Shown: positions 23,306 to 33,114 of the stretch, in pieces
Position numbering within the stretch: position 1 is the first letter of the stretch
How the letters are laid out: every line of letters starts with the position of its first letter
From: Streptomyces sp. SID8374
Lineage (GTDB): Bacteria > Actinomycetota > Actinomycetes > Streptomycetales > Streptomycetaceae
Assembly: GCF_009865135.1 (NCBI RefSeq)
Contig: NZ_WWGH01000001.1
Coordinates: forward strand, 5,084,001-5,148,000
DNA length: 64,000 nucleotides
Direction of reading: 5' to 3'
The notes under the pieces: model-generated
The model's input: only the letters and a program-made list of their open reading frames with translations
The model's database searches: none
Told to the model about the DNA's origin: nothing
Translations under genes and position numbers: made by a program

Positions 23306-25534
23306 ATGGGTCGAGCGGATGCGCGACGAGCTCGGGTGCGGGAGTCGCGCCGGGCTGCGAAGAGCGGCGGCATACGCAGACTCTTCACGTGGAAGAAGCT
23401 GCTGGGGACGTTCTTCGGGATCATCCTGCTGGGCATGGGCGCCTTCGGCGCGCTCTACCTGTACGTCGACGTGCCCGCGCCCAACGCCCTGGCCGAGCGG
23501 CAGAGCAACGTCTACCAGTACAGCGACGGCACGCTCCTGGCCCGGTCCAACAGCGATGTCAACCGGCAGATCGTCGACCTGGCCCAGGTGCCCAAGGAGG
23601 TCCAGCACACCTTCGTCGCCGCGGAGAACAAGACCTTCTACGAGGACGACGGCATCGACCTCAAGGGCACGACCCGCGGTCTGATCAACACGCTCAGCGG
23701 CAAGGGCAAGCAGGGTGGTTCGACCATCACCCAGCAGTACGTGAAGAACTACTACCTGACGCAGGACCCCACCATCAGCCGCAAGCTCCAGGAGCTGGTG
23801 ATCTCGCTGAAGGTGGACCAGAAGCAGTCCAAGGGGCAGATCCTCGCCGGGTACATCAACACCGCCTACTACGGACGCGGCGCCAGCGGCATCCAGGCGG
23901 CCGCCCAGGCGTACTACGGCGTCGACGCCAAGGACCTGAACGTCTCCCAGGGCGCCTACCTCGCCTCGCTCCTCCAGGCCCCCAGCCAGTACGACTGGGC
24001 CACCGCCACTCCCACCGGCAAGCGCCTGGTCAAGGACCGCTGGGCCTACACGCTGAAGAACATGGTCGAGATGGGCTGGCTCTCCGAGGCCGAGCGGGCG
24101 AAGCAGGAGTTCCCCGTGCCGCAGAAGCCCAAGCCCGCCAAGGGCATGGAGGGCCAGACCGGCTACCTCGTCGAGGCGGTCAACAAGGAACTCGACAAGC
24201 AGGGCATCTCCGCCGAGGACCGTGAGGCCGGCGGCTGGACGTTCACCCTCACCATCGACAAGAAGCGCCAGCAGCAGCTGGAGAAGTCGGTGGGCAAGGA
24301 GCTGGAGTCGCAGCTGGACCGGGAGGGCAACAAGGTCGACGCCACCGTCCAGGCCGGCGCGACCTCCGTCGACCCGAAGACCGGCAAGGTCGTCGCGATG
24401 TACGGCGGCGAGGACTACGTCAAGCACTACGTCAACAACGCCACCCGCCAGGACTACCAGCCCGCCTCCACGTTCAAGCCGCTGGTGCTCGCCGCCGCCC
24501 TGGAGAACGAGTCGAAGACCCAGGACGGCAATCTGATCGGGCTCAACACCGTCTACGACGGCACCAGCAAGCGGCCCGTCGTCGGCAGCGACACCCCGTT
24601 CAGCCCGCAGAACGAGGACAACCGGAGCTACGGCCCGATCTCCGTCCAGAAGGCGATGAACAGCTCGGTCAACTCCGTCTTCGCGCAGATGATCGTGGAC
24701 GTGACGCCCGCCGCCGCCAAGCGGACCGCGCTCGCCCTCGGCGTACCGGACAAGAACTTCCCCGAGCGCCCCGCCGTCACCCTCGGCACCATGAACGCCT
24801 CCACCTGGGACATGGCGGGGGTCTACGCGACCCTGGACAACCACGGCCGCAAGGTCACCCCGCACATCCTCCAGTCCGCCGAGCACCGCGACCGTACGGT
24901 GAAGCCGGAGGCGGCCAAGAAGGAGCAGGCGATCAGCCGCGCGTCGGCCGACACCGTGACCTCCGCGCTCACCGGCGTCGTCAAGTCCGGCTCCGGCAGC
25001 GCGGCCAGCACCTCCGCCTACCAGGCGGCGGGCAAGACGGGCACCTCGGAGGAGAACAAGTCGGCCTGGTTCGCCGGGTACACCCCGGAGCTGACCACGG
25101 TCGTGGCCCTCTTCGGCGAGTCGCCCAAGGGCGGACGGCAGGTCTCCCTCACCGGTACGGCCAACTCCGGCCGGGCCAACGGCGGTGGTTTCCCGGCCCG
25201 CATCTGGGCGGACTACACCCTCGGCGCCCTCGGCGGCGGCTCGGACGCCAGGTTCGACCTCCAGGACGTGGAGCGCGGCGAGGTCCCGCCCCCGCCGACC
25301 CCCTCAAAGACGCCGTCGGAGGAGCCGACCCCGTCGGAGAAGCCCACCCCGTCCGAGACGCCGTCCAAGACCCCGAGCGAGACGCCCAGCGAGACCCCGA
25401 CGACCCCCTCGGCCCCGCCGACCATCACGCCGCCCACGACCCCGCCCACCACCCCCGAGCTGCCGCCCCAGCCGGGGGAGAGCGACGGGCAGCCGGGCGA
25501 ACGGCCCGGCGGTGGCGGACTCCTCGGGGAGTGA
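23306..25534 (+). CDS. Class A penicillin-binding protein (transglycosylase/transpeptidase)
   Basis: A 742-residue bifunctional peptidoglycan synthase. The N-terminus is basic and cytoplasmic, then a single membrane anchor (~residues 32-54). The GT51 domain shows the catalytic Glu in FVAAENKTFYEDDGID (~105) and QGGSTITQQYVKNYY. The transpeptidase domain shows SxxK in QPASTFKPLVL, SxN in NSSVNSVF and KTG in AAGKTGTSEENKSAWF, so all active-site motifs are intact. A C-terminal ~70-residue tail of TPSE/TPSK repeats ends in a Pro/Gly-rich stretch, probably spanning or contacting the wall. The start is ATG 23306. Confidence 0.93.
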   Translation: MGRADARRARVRESRRAAKSGGIRRLFTWKKLLGTFFGIILLGMGAFGALYLYVDVPAPNALAERQSNVYQYSDGTLLARSNSDVNRQIVDLAQVPKEVQHTFVAAENKTFYEDDGIDLKGTTRGLINTLSGKGKQGGSTITQQYVKNYYLTQDPTISRKLQELVISLKVDQKQSKGQILAGYINTAYYGRGASGIQAAAQAYYGVDAKDLNVSQGAYLASLLQAPSQYDWATATPTGKRLVKDRWAYTLKNMVEMGWLSEAERAKQEFPVPQKPKPAKGMEGQTGYLVEAVNKELDKQGISAEDREAGGWTFTLTIDKKRQQQLEKSVGKELESQLDREGNKVDATVQAGATSVDPKTGKVVAMYGGEDYVKHYVNNATRQDYQPASTFKPLVLAAALENESKTQDGNLIGLNTVYDGTSKRPVVGSDTPFSPQNEDNRSYGPISVQKAMNSSVNSVFAQMIVDVTPAAAKRTALALGVPDKNFPERPAVTLGTMNASTWDMAGVYATLDNHGRKVTPHILQSAEHRDRTVKPEAAKKEQAISRASADTVTSALTGVVKSGSGSAASTSAYQAAGKTGTSEENKSAWFAGYTPELTTVVALFGESPKGGRQVSLTGTANSGRANGGGFPARIWADYTLGALGGGSDARFDLQDVERGEVPPPPTPSKTPSEEPTPSEKPTPSETPSKTPSETPSETPTTPSAPPTITPPTTPPTTPELPPQPGESDGQPGERPGGGGLLGE

Positions 25535-25560
25535 CCACCCGCGTATGACCCGCGTATGAC

Positions 25561-25599
25561 GGAGGGGGGCGGTGCCGATGGCGGCACCGCCCCCCCTCC
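25561..25599. terminator. Bidirectional terminator, PBP / phosphatase
   Basis: A 16-bp GC-rich stem with one bulged C (25561-25576 with 25583-25599), 26 bp after the PBP stop and just before the convergent phosphatase stop. Confidence 0.65.
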
Positions 25600-25612
25600 C
25601 GCGTACGTCAGG

Positions 25613-27508
25613 TCAGCCGCGCGTCGCCATCTCGAACCAGACGACCTTGCCCGTCGACAGCCGCGTCGCACCCCACCGCCGGGCCAGCCGGTTCACCAGG
25701 AACAGCCCGCGGCCGCCCTCGTCCGTGTCCCGCGCCCGGCGCTGCCGGGGCAGCTGCGGGGAGTCGTCGCCGACCTCGCAGCGCAGGATGTCCGTCCGCA
25801 GCAGCCGCAGCGTCACCGGCCGCTCCGCATAGCGCACGGCGTTGGTGACGACCTCGCTGATGAGCAGCTCCACCTCGTCGGACATCTCCTCCAGGTCCCA
25901 CCGGCTCAGCGCCCGCCGGGCCAGCCTGCGGGCCCGGCCCGGGGCCGCGTCCTCCGGCTCCAGATACCAGTACGCCACGTCGCTCGGCGCGATCCCGTCG
26001 AAGCGGGCGGCGAGCAGCGCGATGTCGTCGTCCCGGTCGCCCGGGCCCAGCATGTCGAGGACGTCGTCGCAGAGGGCCTCCAGCGGCGGCGCGTGGTCCG
26101 GGCCGGTGAGCTGGGCGGTCGCCGCGAGGCGCTCCCGCAGCTGTTCGATGCCCGTCCACACGTCCCGCAGCCGGGACTCGACCAGGCCGTCGGTGTACAG
26201 CAGCAGCGTGGCACCGGCCGGGGCGTCCAGCTCCACGGCCTCGAAGTCGACCCCGCCCACCCCGATCGGGGCGCCCGGCGGCACCCGCAGCACCTCGGCC
26301 CGGCCACCCAGGTGGAGCAGCACGGGCGGCGGGTGTCCGGCGTTGGCGATGGTGATCCGGTGCGCGACCGGGTCGTACACCGCGTACAGGCAGGTCGCCA
26401 TGCGGTCGCTGCCGAGCCGCTGCGCCTGCTCGTCCAGGTGGTGCAGCACCTCCTGCGGCGGCAGATCGAGCTGGGCCAGGATCTGGGCCGTCGTGCGGAG
26501 CTGGCCCATGATCGCGGCGGAGGTCATGGAGTGGCCCATCACATCCCCGACGACCAGGGCGACCCGGCTGCCGGGCAGCGGGATCGCGTCGTACCAGTCG
26601 CCGCCGACCCGGGCCGTCTCGGCGGCCGGGAGATAGCGGGAGGCGAGGCGTACGCCGGTGGGCTGGGGGAGCGAGTCGGGGAGCATCGTGCGCTGCAACT
26701 CGTCGGCGATGTAGGCCTCGCGCCCGTACAGCACGGCCTTGTCGATGCCGAGCGCGGTGTGCGTCGCCAGCTGGGCGGCGACCAGCAGGTCGCTGGCCTC
26801 GAACGGGGGCCGCTCGGTGGACCGTACGAAGACGGCCGCGCCGATCACCCGGCGCCGGCCGCGCAGCGGGGCCAGGATCGCGCGGTGGCCGGTGGGGACC
26901 GGACGCCCGGTCCCCAGCAGCTCGGGCAGCGCGGCGCGGGCCGCCGCCGAGTCGCCGAAGACCGGCCGCACCCCGCGCAGCACCTCGGCCAGCGCACCGC
27001 CCGCCCGCACCTCGCACAGCTCGGCGGCGGGCATCAGGTCGGCCGTCGGGTCGCTCAGCAGCGGCCGCAGCCGCTCCGTCTCCGGGCCCGCCTCGCCGCC
27101 CTCCTCGTCGGTGTGGCGGAGCCGGTCGGAGCGGCGCAGCCGCAGCACGAACGGGCTCACCGGCCGCTCGTCGCCGACCGGCAGCGGGTCGCGCAGATAG
27201 ACCAGGATCGCGTCGGAGAACGTCGGCACGCTCGCCCGGCACAGGCCCAGCACGATCTCGTCCAGGTCTATGCCGCGGGCGATGCGCCGGGTCGCGGCCC
27301 CGACGAAGCGCAGCCGGTCGCCCTCGCGGCGGGTGGCGGCCTGCGCCTCGGCGACGGCGGCGGGTCCGGGGTTCGGCGCGGCGGCCGGCGACGGGATCGC
27401 GGCCGCGGCGCCCGCGGCCGCGGCGTCCTGCTGCCGGGGCCGGGTGCGCTCCTGCTGCCGCGCCGCGAGAGGCTGCCGGCCTTCGTGGGAGGTGGGGTGC
27501 TCCGTCAC
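25613..27508 (-). CDS. GAF / SpoIIE-type PP2C phosphatase / HATPase regulator
   Basis: A 631-residue signalling protein. A Gln/Ala/Pro-rich N-terminus precedes a GAF-like sensor region (~45-250). The PP2C (SpoIIE) phosphatase domain (~265-480) contains ARVGGDWYDAI, VVGDVMGHS and the metal-binding DRDDDIALLAARF. A C-terminal anti-sigma-type HATPase_c domain (~500-630) has the N box EVVTNAVRY and the G box DEGGRGLFLVNRLA. Such proteins set anti-sigma/anti-anti-sigma partner switching in Streptomyces. GTG at 27508 is chosen; the frame is open to 27913, but that extension (367-bp gap 27509-27875) has an Arg/Pro-rich, non-coding look. Confidence 0.8.
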   Translation of the reverse strand: MTEHPTSHEGRQPLAARQQERTRPRQQDAAAAGAAAAIPSPAAAPNPGPAAVAEAQAATRREGDRLRFVGAATRRIARGIDLDEIVLGLCRASVPTFSDAILVYLRDPLPVGDERPVSPFVLRLRRSDRLRHTDEEGGEAGPETERLRPLLSDPTADLMPAAELCEVRAGGALAEVLRGVRPVFGDSAAARAALPELLGTGRPVPTGHRAILAPLRGRRRVIGAAVFVRSTERPPFEASDLLVAAQLATHTALGIDKAVLYGREAYIADELQRTMLPDSLPQPTGVRLASRYLPAAETARVGGDWYDAIPLPGSRVALVVGDVMGHSMTSAAIMGQLRTTAQILAQLDLPPQEVLHHLDEQAQRLGSDRMATCLYAVYDPVAHRITIANAGHPPPVLLHLGGRAEVLRVPPGAPIGVGGVDFEAVELDAPAGATLLLYTDGLVESRLRDVWTGIEQLRERLAATAQLTGPDHAPPLEALCDDVLDMLGPGDRDDDIALLAARFDGIAPSDVAYWYLEPEDAAPGRARRLARRALSRWDLEEMSDEVELLISEVVTNAVRYAERPVTLRLLRTDILRCEVGDDSPQLPRQRRARDTDEGGRGLFLVNRLARRWGATRLSTGKVVWFEMATRG

Positions 27509-27875
27509 GCGTGGGATTCCGTCCGTCCGGGCCGGTTGTATGAGGCAGTCGCCTCGTGGGGCGCCACTGTGCCCCGGCGACCGCGATGAGGACAACGGCT
27601 GTCTGCGGATGCCCCCGCACGCGGGGCCGAAACCGAACGTCCGCGAGATGGCCGGAGGACGACGTTCCGCACGGGCGCCGGTCTGCTCACGGCGAGGCGG
27701 CAGCGGGCAGCGAACACGTCTCCACCCCCTCGTGGTGGTCCTGCGACCGGGCGGTCCGTCCGGGTCCGTGGCCCGCCGTGCCGCACGACCGGTGCGATGA
27801 CTTGTGGTCAGATCCGGTGTGTCCCTCAGGGAGCCGGGCCTGCCGACCGGGCCCCCGGGGGGTGCGTCCAGGGTC

Positions 27876-28562
27876 TCATGACGGCATATGGGCAGGGGTG
27901 CGGTCCCAGTCATCCGGCAGCGGCGGAACCTGCCAGCGCGGATCGGGCCGCCAGTGCTCCCAGCCGTCCCGGAACGGCGACCCCCACGCCGAGATCACCT
28001 CGACGGCCGCCCGGCCCGCCTCCCGGACCCCCGCGGCCGTCGCAGGGTCCATCAGGCCGACGTGCTGCGCCTGGGCGAACTCGTCCTCGTCCAGCCACTT
28101 CCAGCTGCGGTCCGGGTGCACGGAGATGTCGAGAAAGTGATCCTCGGAATCCACCCCCCCGGACCACCGGAGGTGCGGCTCCTCCAGGTTCACGTACCAG
28201 TTCCGGAAGAGCCAGCCCCGGTCCCAGAACAGCCAGACCGACCACGGGTCCCCGGGCCGGGCCAGCTTCAGCACCCCGGTTCCGAACCAGGTGGAGCGGG
28301 CCGTGGTGCGCGGTGCGGTGTAGCGGGTGGCGAGCGGTTCGGCGTGCACCTGCGTGCCGTTCGCCAGGACCGGGCGTACGCATTCGGTGCCGGGCGCCAT
28401 CCAGACGGCGAGCAGGTCGTCGGTGTCCTGGACGACGGTCACCGGGCGGCAGATGTGCACGGGCGGGGCCCCGGGCGCCCGGTGGGCCCGGCCGTTGTCG
28501 CGGTAGCGCCAGAGGATCTGGTCCCCCGGCGCCCAGCGTGCGCACTCTCCCGTACCTGTCAT
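27876..28562 (-). CDS. DUF402 domain protein
   Basis: A 228-residue soluble protein. The DUF402 core lies in the C-terminal half: WLFRNWYVNLEEPHLRW, then the acidic metal-site cluster DSEDHFLDISVHPD and WKWLDEDEFAQA. Family members that have been studied are nucleoside di/triphosphatases (YgaC type) or the FomD-like diphosphatase. The conserved Asp/Glu cluster is present, so phosphatase activity is plausible, but the substrate is not predictable. It is upstream of, and in the same direction as, the phosphatase gene. Confidence 0.8.
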   Translation of the reverse strand: MTGTGECARWAPGDQILWRYRDNGRAHRAPGAPPVHICRPVTVVQDTDDLLAVWMAPGTECVRPVLANGTQVHAEPLATRYTAPRTTARSTWFGTGVLKLARPGDPWSVWLFWDRGWLFRNWYVNLEEPHLRWSGGVDSEDHFLDISVHPDRSWKWLDEDEFAQAQHVGLMDPATAAGVREAGRAAVEVISAWGSPFRDGWEHWRPDPRWQVPPLPDDWDRTPAHMPS

Positions 28563-28636
28563 GGATGGATCTTACGGATCGTCCGGGCCCGCCCGCTGCG
28601 ACTCGGGTCACCCGGTGTGCCCGGGCGGGCCCGCGA

Positions 28637-28673
28637 GGGTCACCCGGGCGCCCCCACGGGCCCCGGGTGACCC
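28637..28673. terminator. Hairpin after fumC
   Basis: A perfect 12-bp stem GGGTCACCCGGG (28637-28648) with 28662-28673 and 13-nt loop, 6 bp after the fumC stop. A second copy of the left arm lies at 28604-28614. Confidence 0.55.
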
Positions 28674-28678
28674 ACACG

Positions 28679-30094
28679 TCACGGCCGTGTCATCCGCAAC
28701 ACGTCCAGCGCCTCGTCCAGCTGTTCCACGGTCAGGTCGCCGCGCTCCACGTACCCCGAGGCCAGGACGGTCTCGCGGATCGTGGTGCCGTCCTTGAGGG
28801 ACTGCTTGGCGACCTTCGCCGCCTCCTCGTACCCGATGTACTTGTTGAGCGGGGTGACCACCGAGGGGGAGGACTCCGCGTAGGCGCGGGCCCGCTCCAC
28901 GTTGGCGGTGATGCCGTCCACCGTGCGGTCGGCCAGCAGGCGGGAGGCGTTGGCCAGCAGCCGTACGGACTCCAGCAGGTTCTTCGCGATGACCGGGAGC
29001 ATCACGTTCAGCTCGAAGTTGCCGGCCGCGCCCGCCGTGGCGACCGTGGCGTCGTTCCCCGTCACCTGGGCGGCGACCATCAGGACCGCCTCCGGGATGA
29101 CCGGGTTGACCTTGCCGGGCATGATCGAGGAGCCGGGCTGGAGGTCGGGGAGGGCGATCTCGGCGAGGCCGGTGCGCGGGCCGGAGGCCATCCACCGCAG
29201 GTCGTTGGAGATCTTCGTGAGCGAGACCGCGATCGTACGGAGCTGGCCCGAGGTCTCCACCAGCCCGTCCCGGGCCCCCTGCGCCTCGAAGTGGTCGCGG
29301 GCCTCGGTCAGTGGCAGCCCGGTGGCCGCGGCGACCTCGGCGATCACGGCGGCGGAGAAGCCGGGCGGCGTGTTGATGCCGGTGCCCACCGCCGTACCGC
29401 CCAGGGGCAGTTCGGCGAGCCGGGGGAGGGAGGCTTGCAGCCGCTCCACGCCGTAGCGGATCTGCGCCGCGTAGCCGCCGAACTCCTGGCCGAGGGTGAC
29501 CGGGGTGGCGTCCATCAGATGCGTACGGCCCGACTTCACGACCTCCGCGAACTCGGCCGATTTCCGCCCCAGGGATTCCGCCAGGTGGTCCAGGGCGGGG
29601 ATCAGGTCGGCGGTGACGGCGGCGGTCGCCGCGATGTGGATGGAGGAGGGGAAGACGTCGTTGGACGACTGCGAGGCGTTCACATGGTCGTTGGGGTGGA
29701 CCTCGCGGCCCAGGCGCTCGGTGGCGAGGGTGGCGATGACCTCGTTGGTGTTCATGTTGGAGGAGGTGCCGGACCCCGTCTGGAACACGTCGACCGGGAA
29801 GTGCTCGTCCCAGCGGCCCGACGCGACCTCGGCGGCGGCCTCCTGGATCGCGTCCGCGATGTCCGGATCCACCACCTCCAGCTCGGCGTTGACCTTGGCG
29901 GCCGCGCCCTTGATCCGGGCCAGCGCCTCGATGTGCGCCCGCTCCAGGCGCTGCCCGGAGATGGGGAAGTTCTCCACCGCCCGCTGGGTCTGCGCCCGCC
30001 ACTTGGCATCGGCGGGGACCTTCACCTCACCCATCGAGTCGTGTTCGGTCCGGAACCGGTCAGAGCCGGACGTATCTGCCGACGTGTCGGTCAT
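28679..30094 (-). CDS. fumC: Class II fumarate hydratase FumC
   Basis: A 471-residue iron-independent fumarase of the TCA cycle (fumarate to L-malate). The aspartase/fumarase signature GSSIMPGKVNP (~residues 322-332) is intact, with TGSGTSSNMNTNEV (~106-119), NDHVNASQSSND (~138-149) and the catalytic-site SGRTHLMDATPVTLGQE (~191-207). The ATG at 30094 has an almost perfect AGGAGG ribosome site. A second, iron-sulfur class I fumarase is encoded 3.5 kb to the right, so the organism carries both iron-dependent and iron-independent enzymes. Confidence 0.95.
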   Translation of the reverse strand: MTDTSADTSGSDRFRTEHDSMGEVKVPADAKWRAQTQRAVENFPISGQRLERAHIEALARIKGAAAKVNAELEVVDPDIADAIQEAAAEVASGRWDEHFPVDVFQTGSGTSSNMNTNEVIATLATERLGREVHPNDHVNASQSSNDVFPSSIHIAATAAVTADLIPALDHLAESLGRKSAEFAEVVKSGRTHLMDATPVTLGQEFGGYAAQIRYGVERLQASLPRLAELPLGGTAVGTGINTPPGFSAAVIAEVAAATGLPLTEARDHFEAQGARDGLVETSGQLRTIAVSLTKISNDLRWMASGPRTGLAEIALPDLQPGSSIMPGKVNPVIPEAVLMVAAQVTGNDATVATAGAAGNFELNVMLPVIAKNLLESVRLLANASRLLADRTVDGITANVERARAYAESSPSVVTPLNKYIGYEEAAKVAKQSLKDGTTIRETVLASGYVERGDLTVEQLDEALDVLRMTRP

Positions 30095-30201
30095 CGTGTT
30101 TAAACCTCCTGCAAAAGATGAGCACGTGTCTTGTTCTATGTATTCCCAAGACGCCTACCGGCCAGTAAATACCCGGGGTAACCACTCACCCGGGAGGCGC
30201 A

Positions 30202-31761
30202 ATGAGGCGCACCAGGCTCAGACTTCGAGGGCTCCGCAGCCTTCGCCGGCTCCGCTGTACGGCCGCTGTCACCGCCGCGCTCGCGGTGGCCGCCACCACG
30301 ATGGCGGTCGCCGGACCGGCCGGCGCGGCCGAGTCGGGTACCGGCACCAGCACTATCGCATCGACTCCTCTCCCGCCCGCGCTGGAAACGATCCGGGCGG
30401 CCGAGGCCACCCGGCTGTACGGCAGCCCCGCCGAACGGCCGCTCGCCGAACGCAAGACCGGGCTGATCTCACTGGGCGACAGCGAGATCTCCGGCGAGGG
30501 CGTCGGCACCTACGACCCCGGCACCAACGGGCCGGACAACTGGTGCCACCGCTCCCCGGAGGCCGCCATCCACCGCACGGGCATCGCGGCGGACGTCACG
30601 TACAACGTCTCCTGCTCCGGCGCCTATACCGGGAACATCAAAATCGGCGGAAACAAGCAGTACGCCGACGAGCTGGTGCAGAGCGACAGCCTCGCCATCA
30701 AGGCCCGCAACACCCGGATCAAGATGGTCGTCCTGGTCGCCGGGGCCAACGACGACCTCCAGTTCGGCCCGGTCATGACCGACTGCGTGGTCCGCTACAT
30801 CACCCTCCAGGGCCCGTGCGAGCCCAAGTACGCGGGCGGCTGGCAGGCCCGCGTCGACGCCCTGGTCCCCAAGGTCGAGGCGACCGTCCGCGACCTGCGC
30901 ACCGTGATGACCGACGCCGGGTACGCCGACAGCGACTACAAGCTCGTCCTGATGGGCTACCCGAGCCCGATCGGCCCGGACTTCTACGACAACCCGAAGT
31001 TCCCCGGCAAGCTGATCTGCGGCGGGCTCGGCTACGACTCCGACACCGTCTGGGGCCGCAACACCGCCGTGCCTGCCTTCCAGGTCGGCATGCGCAAGGC
31101 GGCCGCCGCCACCGGAGCCGCCTACCTCGACAACTCCCGCCTCTTCCACGGCCACGAGGTGTGCAGCGAGGCCGCCTGGGCGCGCGGGCTCTACATCGAC
31201 CTGAGCAAGCCCGGACTGCCCGACGAGAACTCCGTACGCCAGTCCTTCCACCCCAACGCGGCCGGCCACCGGGCCTTCGCCTCCTGCCTGACCCAGATGT
31301 ACGACTCCGGGCTCCGCGAGGCCAGCTGCGCCGACCCGGCCAGCACGGGGAACCCGGTCCTCCAACGGGCGGCCTGGGACGACCTGTTCACCCCGGTGAA
31401 GAACGAGGCCACCGGCACCTGTGTGGACGTCCCCGCCTCGGTGACCCGTAACGGCACCGCGATCGGCGGCTGGGACTGCCACGGCGGCCGCAACCAGAAC
31501 TGGTGGTACGACACCGGTACGCAGACCCTGCGCACCGCGCTCAGCCACGACCGGTGCCTGGACGTGTCGGGCGCCAAGTACAACCCGGGCGCCACGCTCA
31601 TCGTGTGGGACTGCGCGGGCGCGGCCAACCAGAAGTTCGTCCGCCAGGCGGGCACCATCCGCCCGGCGGCCGCGACCGGGCTCTGTCTGACGCTGGCGGG
31701 GGCCAAGGACCCGCTGAAGCTCCAGACGTGCGACGGCAGCGCGAAGCAGCGCTTCGTGTAG
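30202..31761 (+). CDS. Secreted SGNH/GDSL esterase with ricin-type beta-trefoil domain
   Basis: A 519-residue exported protein. A long Arg-rich signal peptide (~1-47, ending GPAGAAES) is followed by an SGNH hydrolase domain (~85-375). Its block I is LISLGDSEISGEGVGTY with the nucleophile Ser, block III is VAGANDD, and the C-terminal SFHPNAAGHRA holds the Asp/His-like catalytic pair. The C-terminal ~125 residues form a ricin-B lectin domain with CVDVP...IGGWDCHGGRNQNW and CLDVSG...VWDCAGAANQKF repeats. Lipid or acetylated-polysaccharide esterase activity is likely. Confidence 0.85.
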   Translation: MRRTRLRLRGLRSLRRLRCTAAVTAALAVAATTMAVAGPAGAAESGTGTSTIASTPLPPALETIRAAEATRLYGSPAERPLAERKTGLISLGDSEISGEGVGTYDPGTNGPDNWCHRSPEAAIHRTGIAADVTYNVSCSGAYTGNIKIGGNKQYADELVQSDSLAIKARNTRIKMVVLVAGANDDLQFGPVMTDCVVRYITLQGPCEPKYAGGWQARVDALVPKVEATVRDLRTVMTDAGYADSDYKLVLMGYPSPIGPDFYDNPKFPGKLICGGLGYDSDTVWGRNTAVPAFQVGMRKAAAATGAAYLDNSRLFHGHEVCSEAAWARGLYIDLSKPGLPDENSVRQSFHPNAAGHRAFASCLTQMYDSGLREASCADPASTGNPVLQRAAWDDLFTPVKNEATGTCVDVPASVTRNGTAIGGWDCHGGRNQNWWYDTGTQTLRTALSHDRCLDVSGAKYNPGATLIVWDCAGAANQKFVRQAGTIRPAAATGLCLTLAGAKDPLKLQTCDGSAKQRFV

Positions 31762-31772
31762 GAGGACCCCGA

Positions 31773-31801
31773 GGTGGGTGGCGGGTCCTCCGCCACCCAC
31801 C
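31773..31801. terminator. Terminator between the esterase and aminopeptidase genes
   Basis: A perfect 12-bp stem (31773-31784 with 31790-31801) and a GTCCT loop lie between convergent stop codons. Confidence 0.7.
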
Positions 31802-31809
31802 GTCCGCCG

Positions 31810-33114
31810 TCAGCTGCCCGTCATCACCGCGCCCAGGATGGCCGCCAGATACGCCGGGTCCGCCACCCCGCACAGCTCGCGCGCCGAGTGCATCGAGAGG
31901 CCCGGCACCCCCACGTCCACCGTGGTGACGCCGAGGCGGGCCGCCGTGAGGGGGCCGATCGACGTGCCGCAGGGCATCGCGTTGTTGGAGACGAACGGCT
32001 GCCAGGGCGCGCCCGCCCGCTCGCAGGCGGCCGTGAACAGGGCGATGCCGGTCGAGTCGGTGGCGTACCGCTGGTTGACGTTCACCTTGACCGTCGGGCC
32101 GCCGTTGGGCAGCGGGCGGTGGTCGGGGTCGTGGCGCTCCGCGTAGTTGGGGTGCACCGCGTGGGCCATGTCGGCGGAGACGCAGAACGCCCCCGACAGC
32201 GCCCGCGACCAGTCCTCGTCGCTGCCGCCCCGGGCCGCGACCGAGCGCGAGAGGACCCGCTCCAGCAGCGGGCTCTGCGCCCCCGTCTCGGAACCGCTGC
32301 CGACCTCCTCGTGGTCGAAGGCGGCCAGCACCGGGACGAACGACGGCTCGGTGACCCCGGTGGCGGCGTCCACCAGGGCCGTCACCCCGGCGTGCACCGA
32401 GACCTGGTTGTCCAGCCGGGACGCCACGACGAACTCCCGCTCGGCGCCCAGGTATCCGGGCTGCTGGATGTCGTGCAGCATCAGGTCCCAGCCCAGCACG
32501 TCCGCCGGGTCCTCCCCGGCCGCCGCCGCGACCAGCCGCAGCAGCTCGCCCTCGCGCGGGTCGCCGAGCGCCCAGATCGGGGCGATGTGGCGCTGCCGGT
32601 CCAGCGCCACCCCGTCGTTGACCGTGCGGTCCAGGTGGATGGCCAACTGCGGTACGCGCAGGAGCGGTTCGTCGATCTGTACGAGGGTGCTGCGCGGGGT
32701 GCCGTCCGGGCCGCCGCGCAGCGCGAGCCGGCCGGAGATGCCGAGGTCCCGGTCCAGCCAGGTGTTGAGCGGGACCCCGCCGTAGATCTCCACCCCGATC
32801 TGCCGCCACCCCGAGGAGCCGGTGTCGGGCGCGGGCTTGATCCGCAGGTTCGGCGAGTCGGTGTGGGTGCCGACGATCCGGAACGGGGTGTGCGCGGGCG
32901 CGCCCTCGGGTACGTACCAGGCGATCAGCGCACCGGCCCGGCTGACGAAACAGCCGCCGGTCGCCCCCGTCCAGTCGTCCGTGCCGAGCAGCTCACGGAA
33001 TCCGGCCTTCTCCAGGCGCTGGGCGGCGCTCGCGACCACGTGGTACGGCGAGGGGCTGGCGGCGATGAAGGCGAGCAGGTCGTCGGTGTGGCTGCGGTGG
33101 GGGGCCGGAGTCAT
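31810..33114 (-). CDS. M18 family aminopeptidase (aspartyl aminopeptidase type)
   Basis: A 434-residue cytosolic dizinc aminopeptidase. Metal ligands and catalytic residues are visible in GTHTDSPNLRIKP (~residues 83-95), SRLDNQVSVHAG (~233-244), the catalytic Glu pair AFDHEEVGSGSETGAQ (~265-280), CVSADMAHAVHPNY and the last zinc His in VPGLSMHSARE near the C-terminus. It removes N-terminal, often acidic, residues from peptides. Length and motif order are normal. Confidence 0.9.
   Translation of the reverse strand: MTPAPHRSHTDDLLAFIAASPSPYHVVASAAQRLEKAGFRELLGTDDWTGATGGCFVSRAGALIAWYVPEGAPAHTPFRIVGTHTDSPNLRIKPAPDTGSSGWRQIGVEIYGGVPLNTWLDRDLGISGRLALRGGPDGTPRSTLVQIDEPLLRVPQLAIHLDRTVNDGVALDRQRHIAPIWALGDPREGELLRLVAAAAGEDPADVLGWDLMLHDIQQPGYLGAEREFVVASRLDNQVSVHAGVTALVDAATGVTEPSFVPVLAAFDHEEVGSGSETGAQSPLLERVLSRSVAARGGSDEDWSRALSGAFCVSADMAHAVHPNYAERHDPDHRPLPNGGPTVKVNVNQRYATDSTGIALFTAACERAGAPWQPFVSNNAMPCGTSIGPLTAARLGVTTVDVGVPGLSMHSARELCGVADPAYLAAILGAVMTGS

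Noticed and set aside
27509..27913. N-terminal extension of the GAF/PP2C phosphatase (135 residues)
   Set aside because: The residues are Arg/Pro/Gly-rich with no domain, and the stretch overlaps the DUF402 gene. A GTG at 27508 gives a sensible start.
30095..30201. Iron box upstream of fumC
   Set aside because: Looked for because of the site near the class I fumarase; no acceptable match is present.
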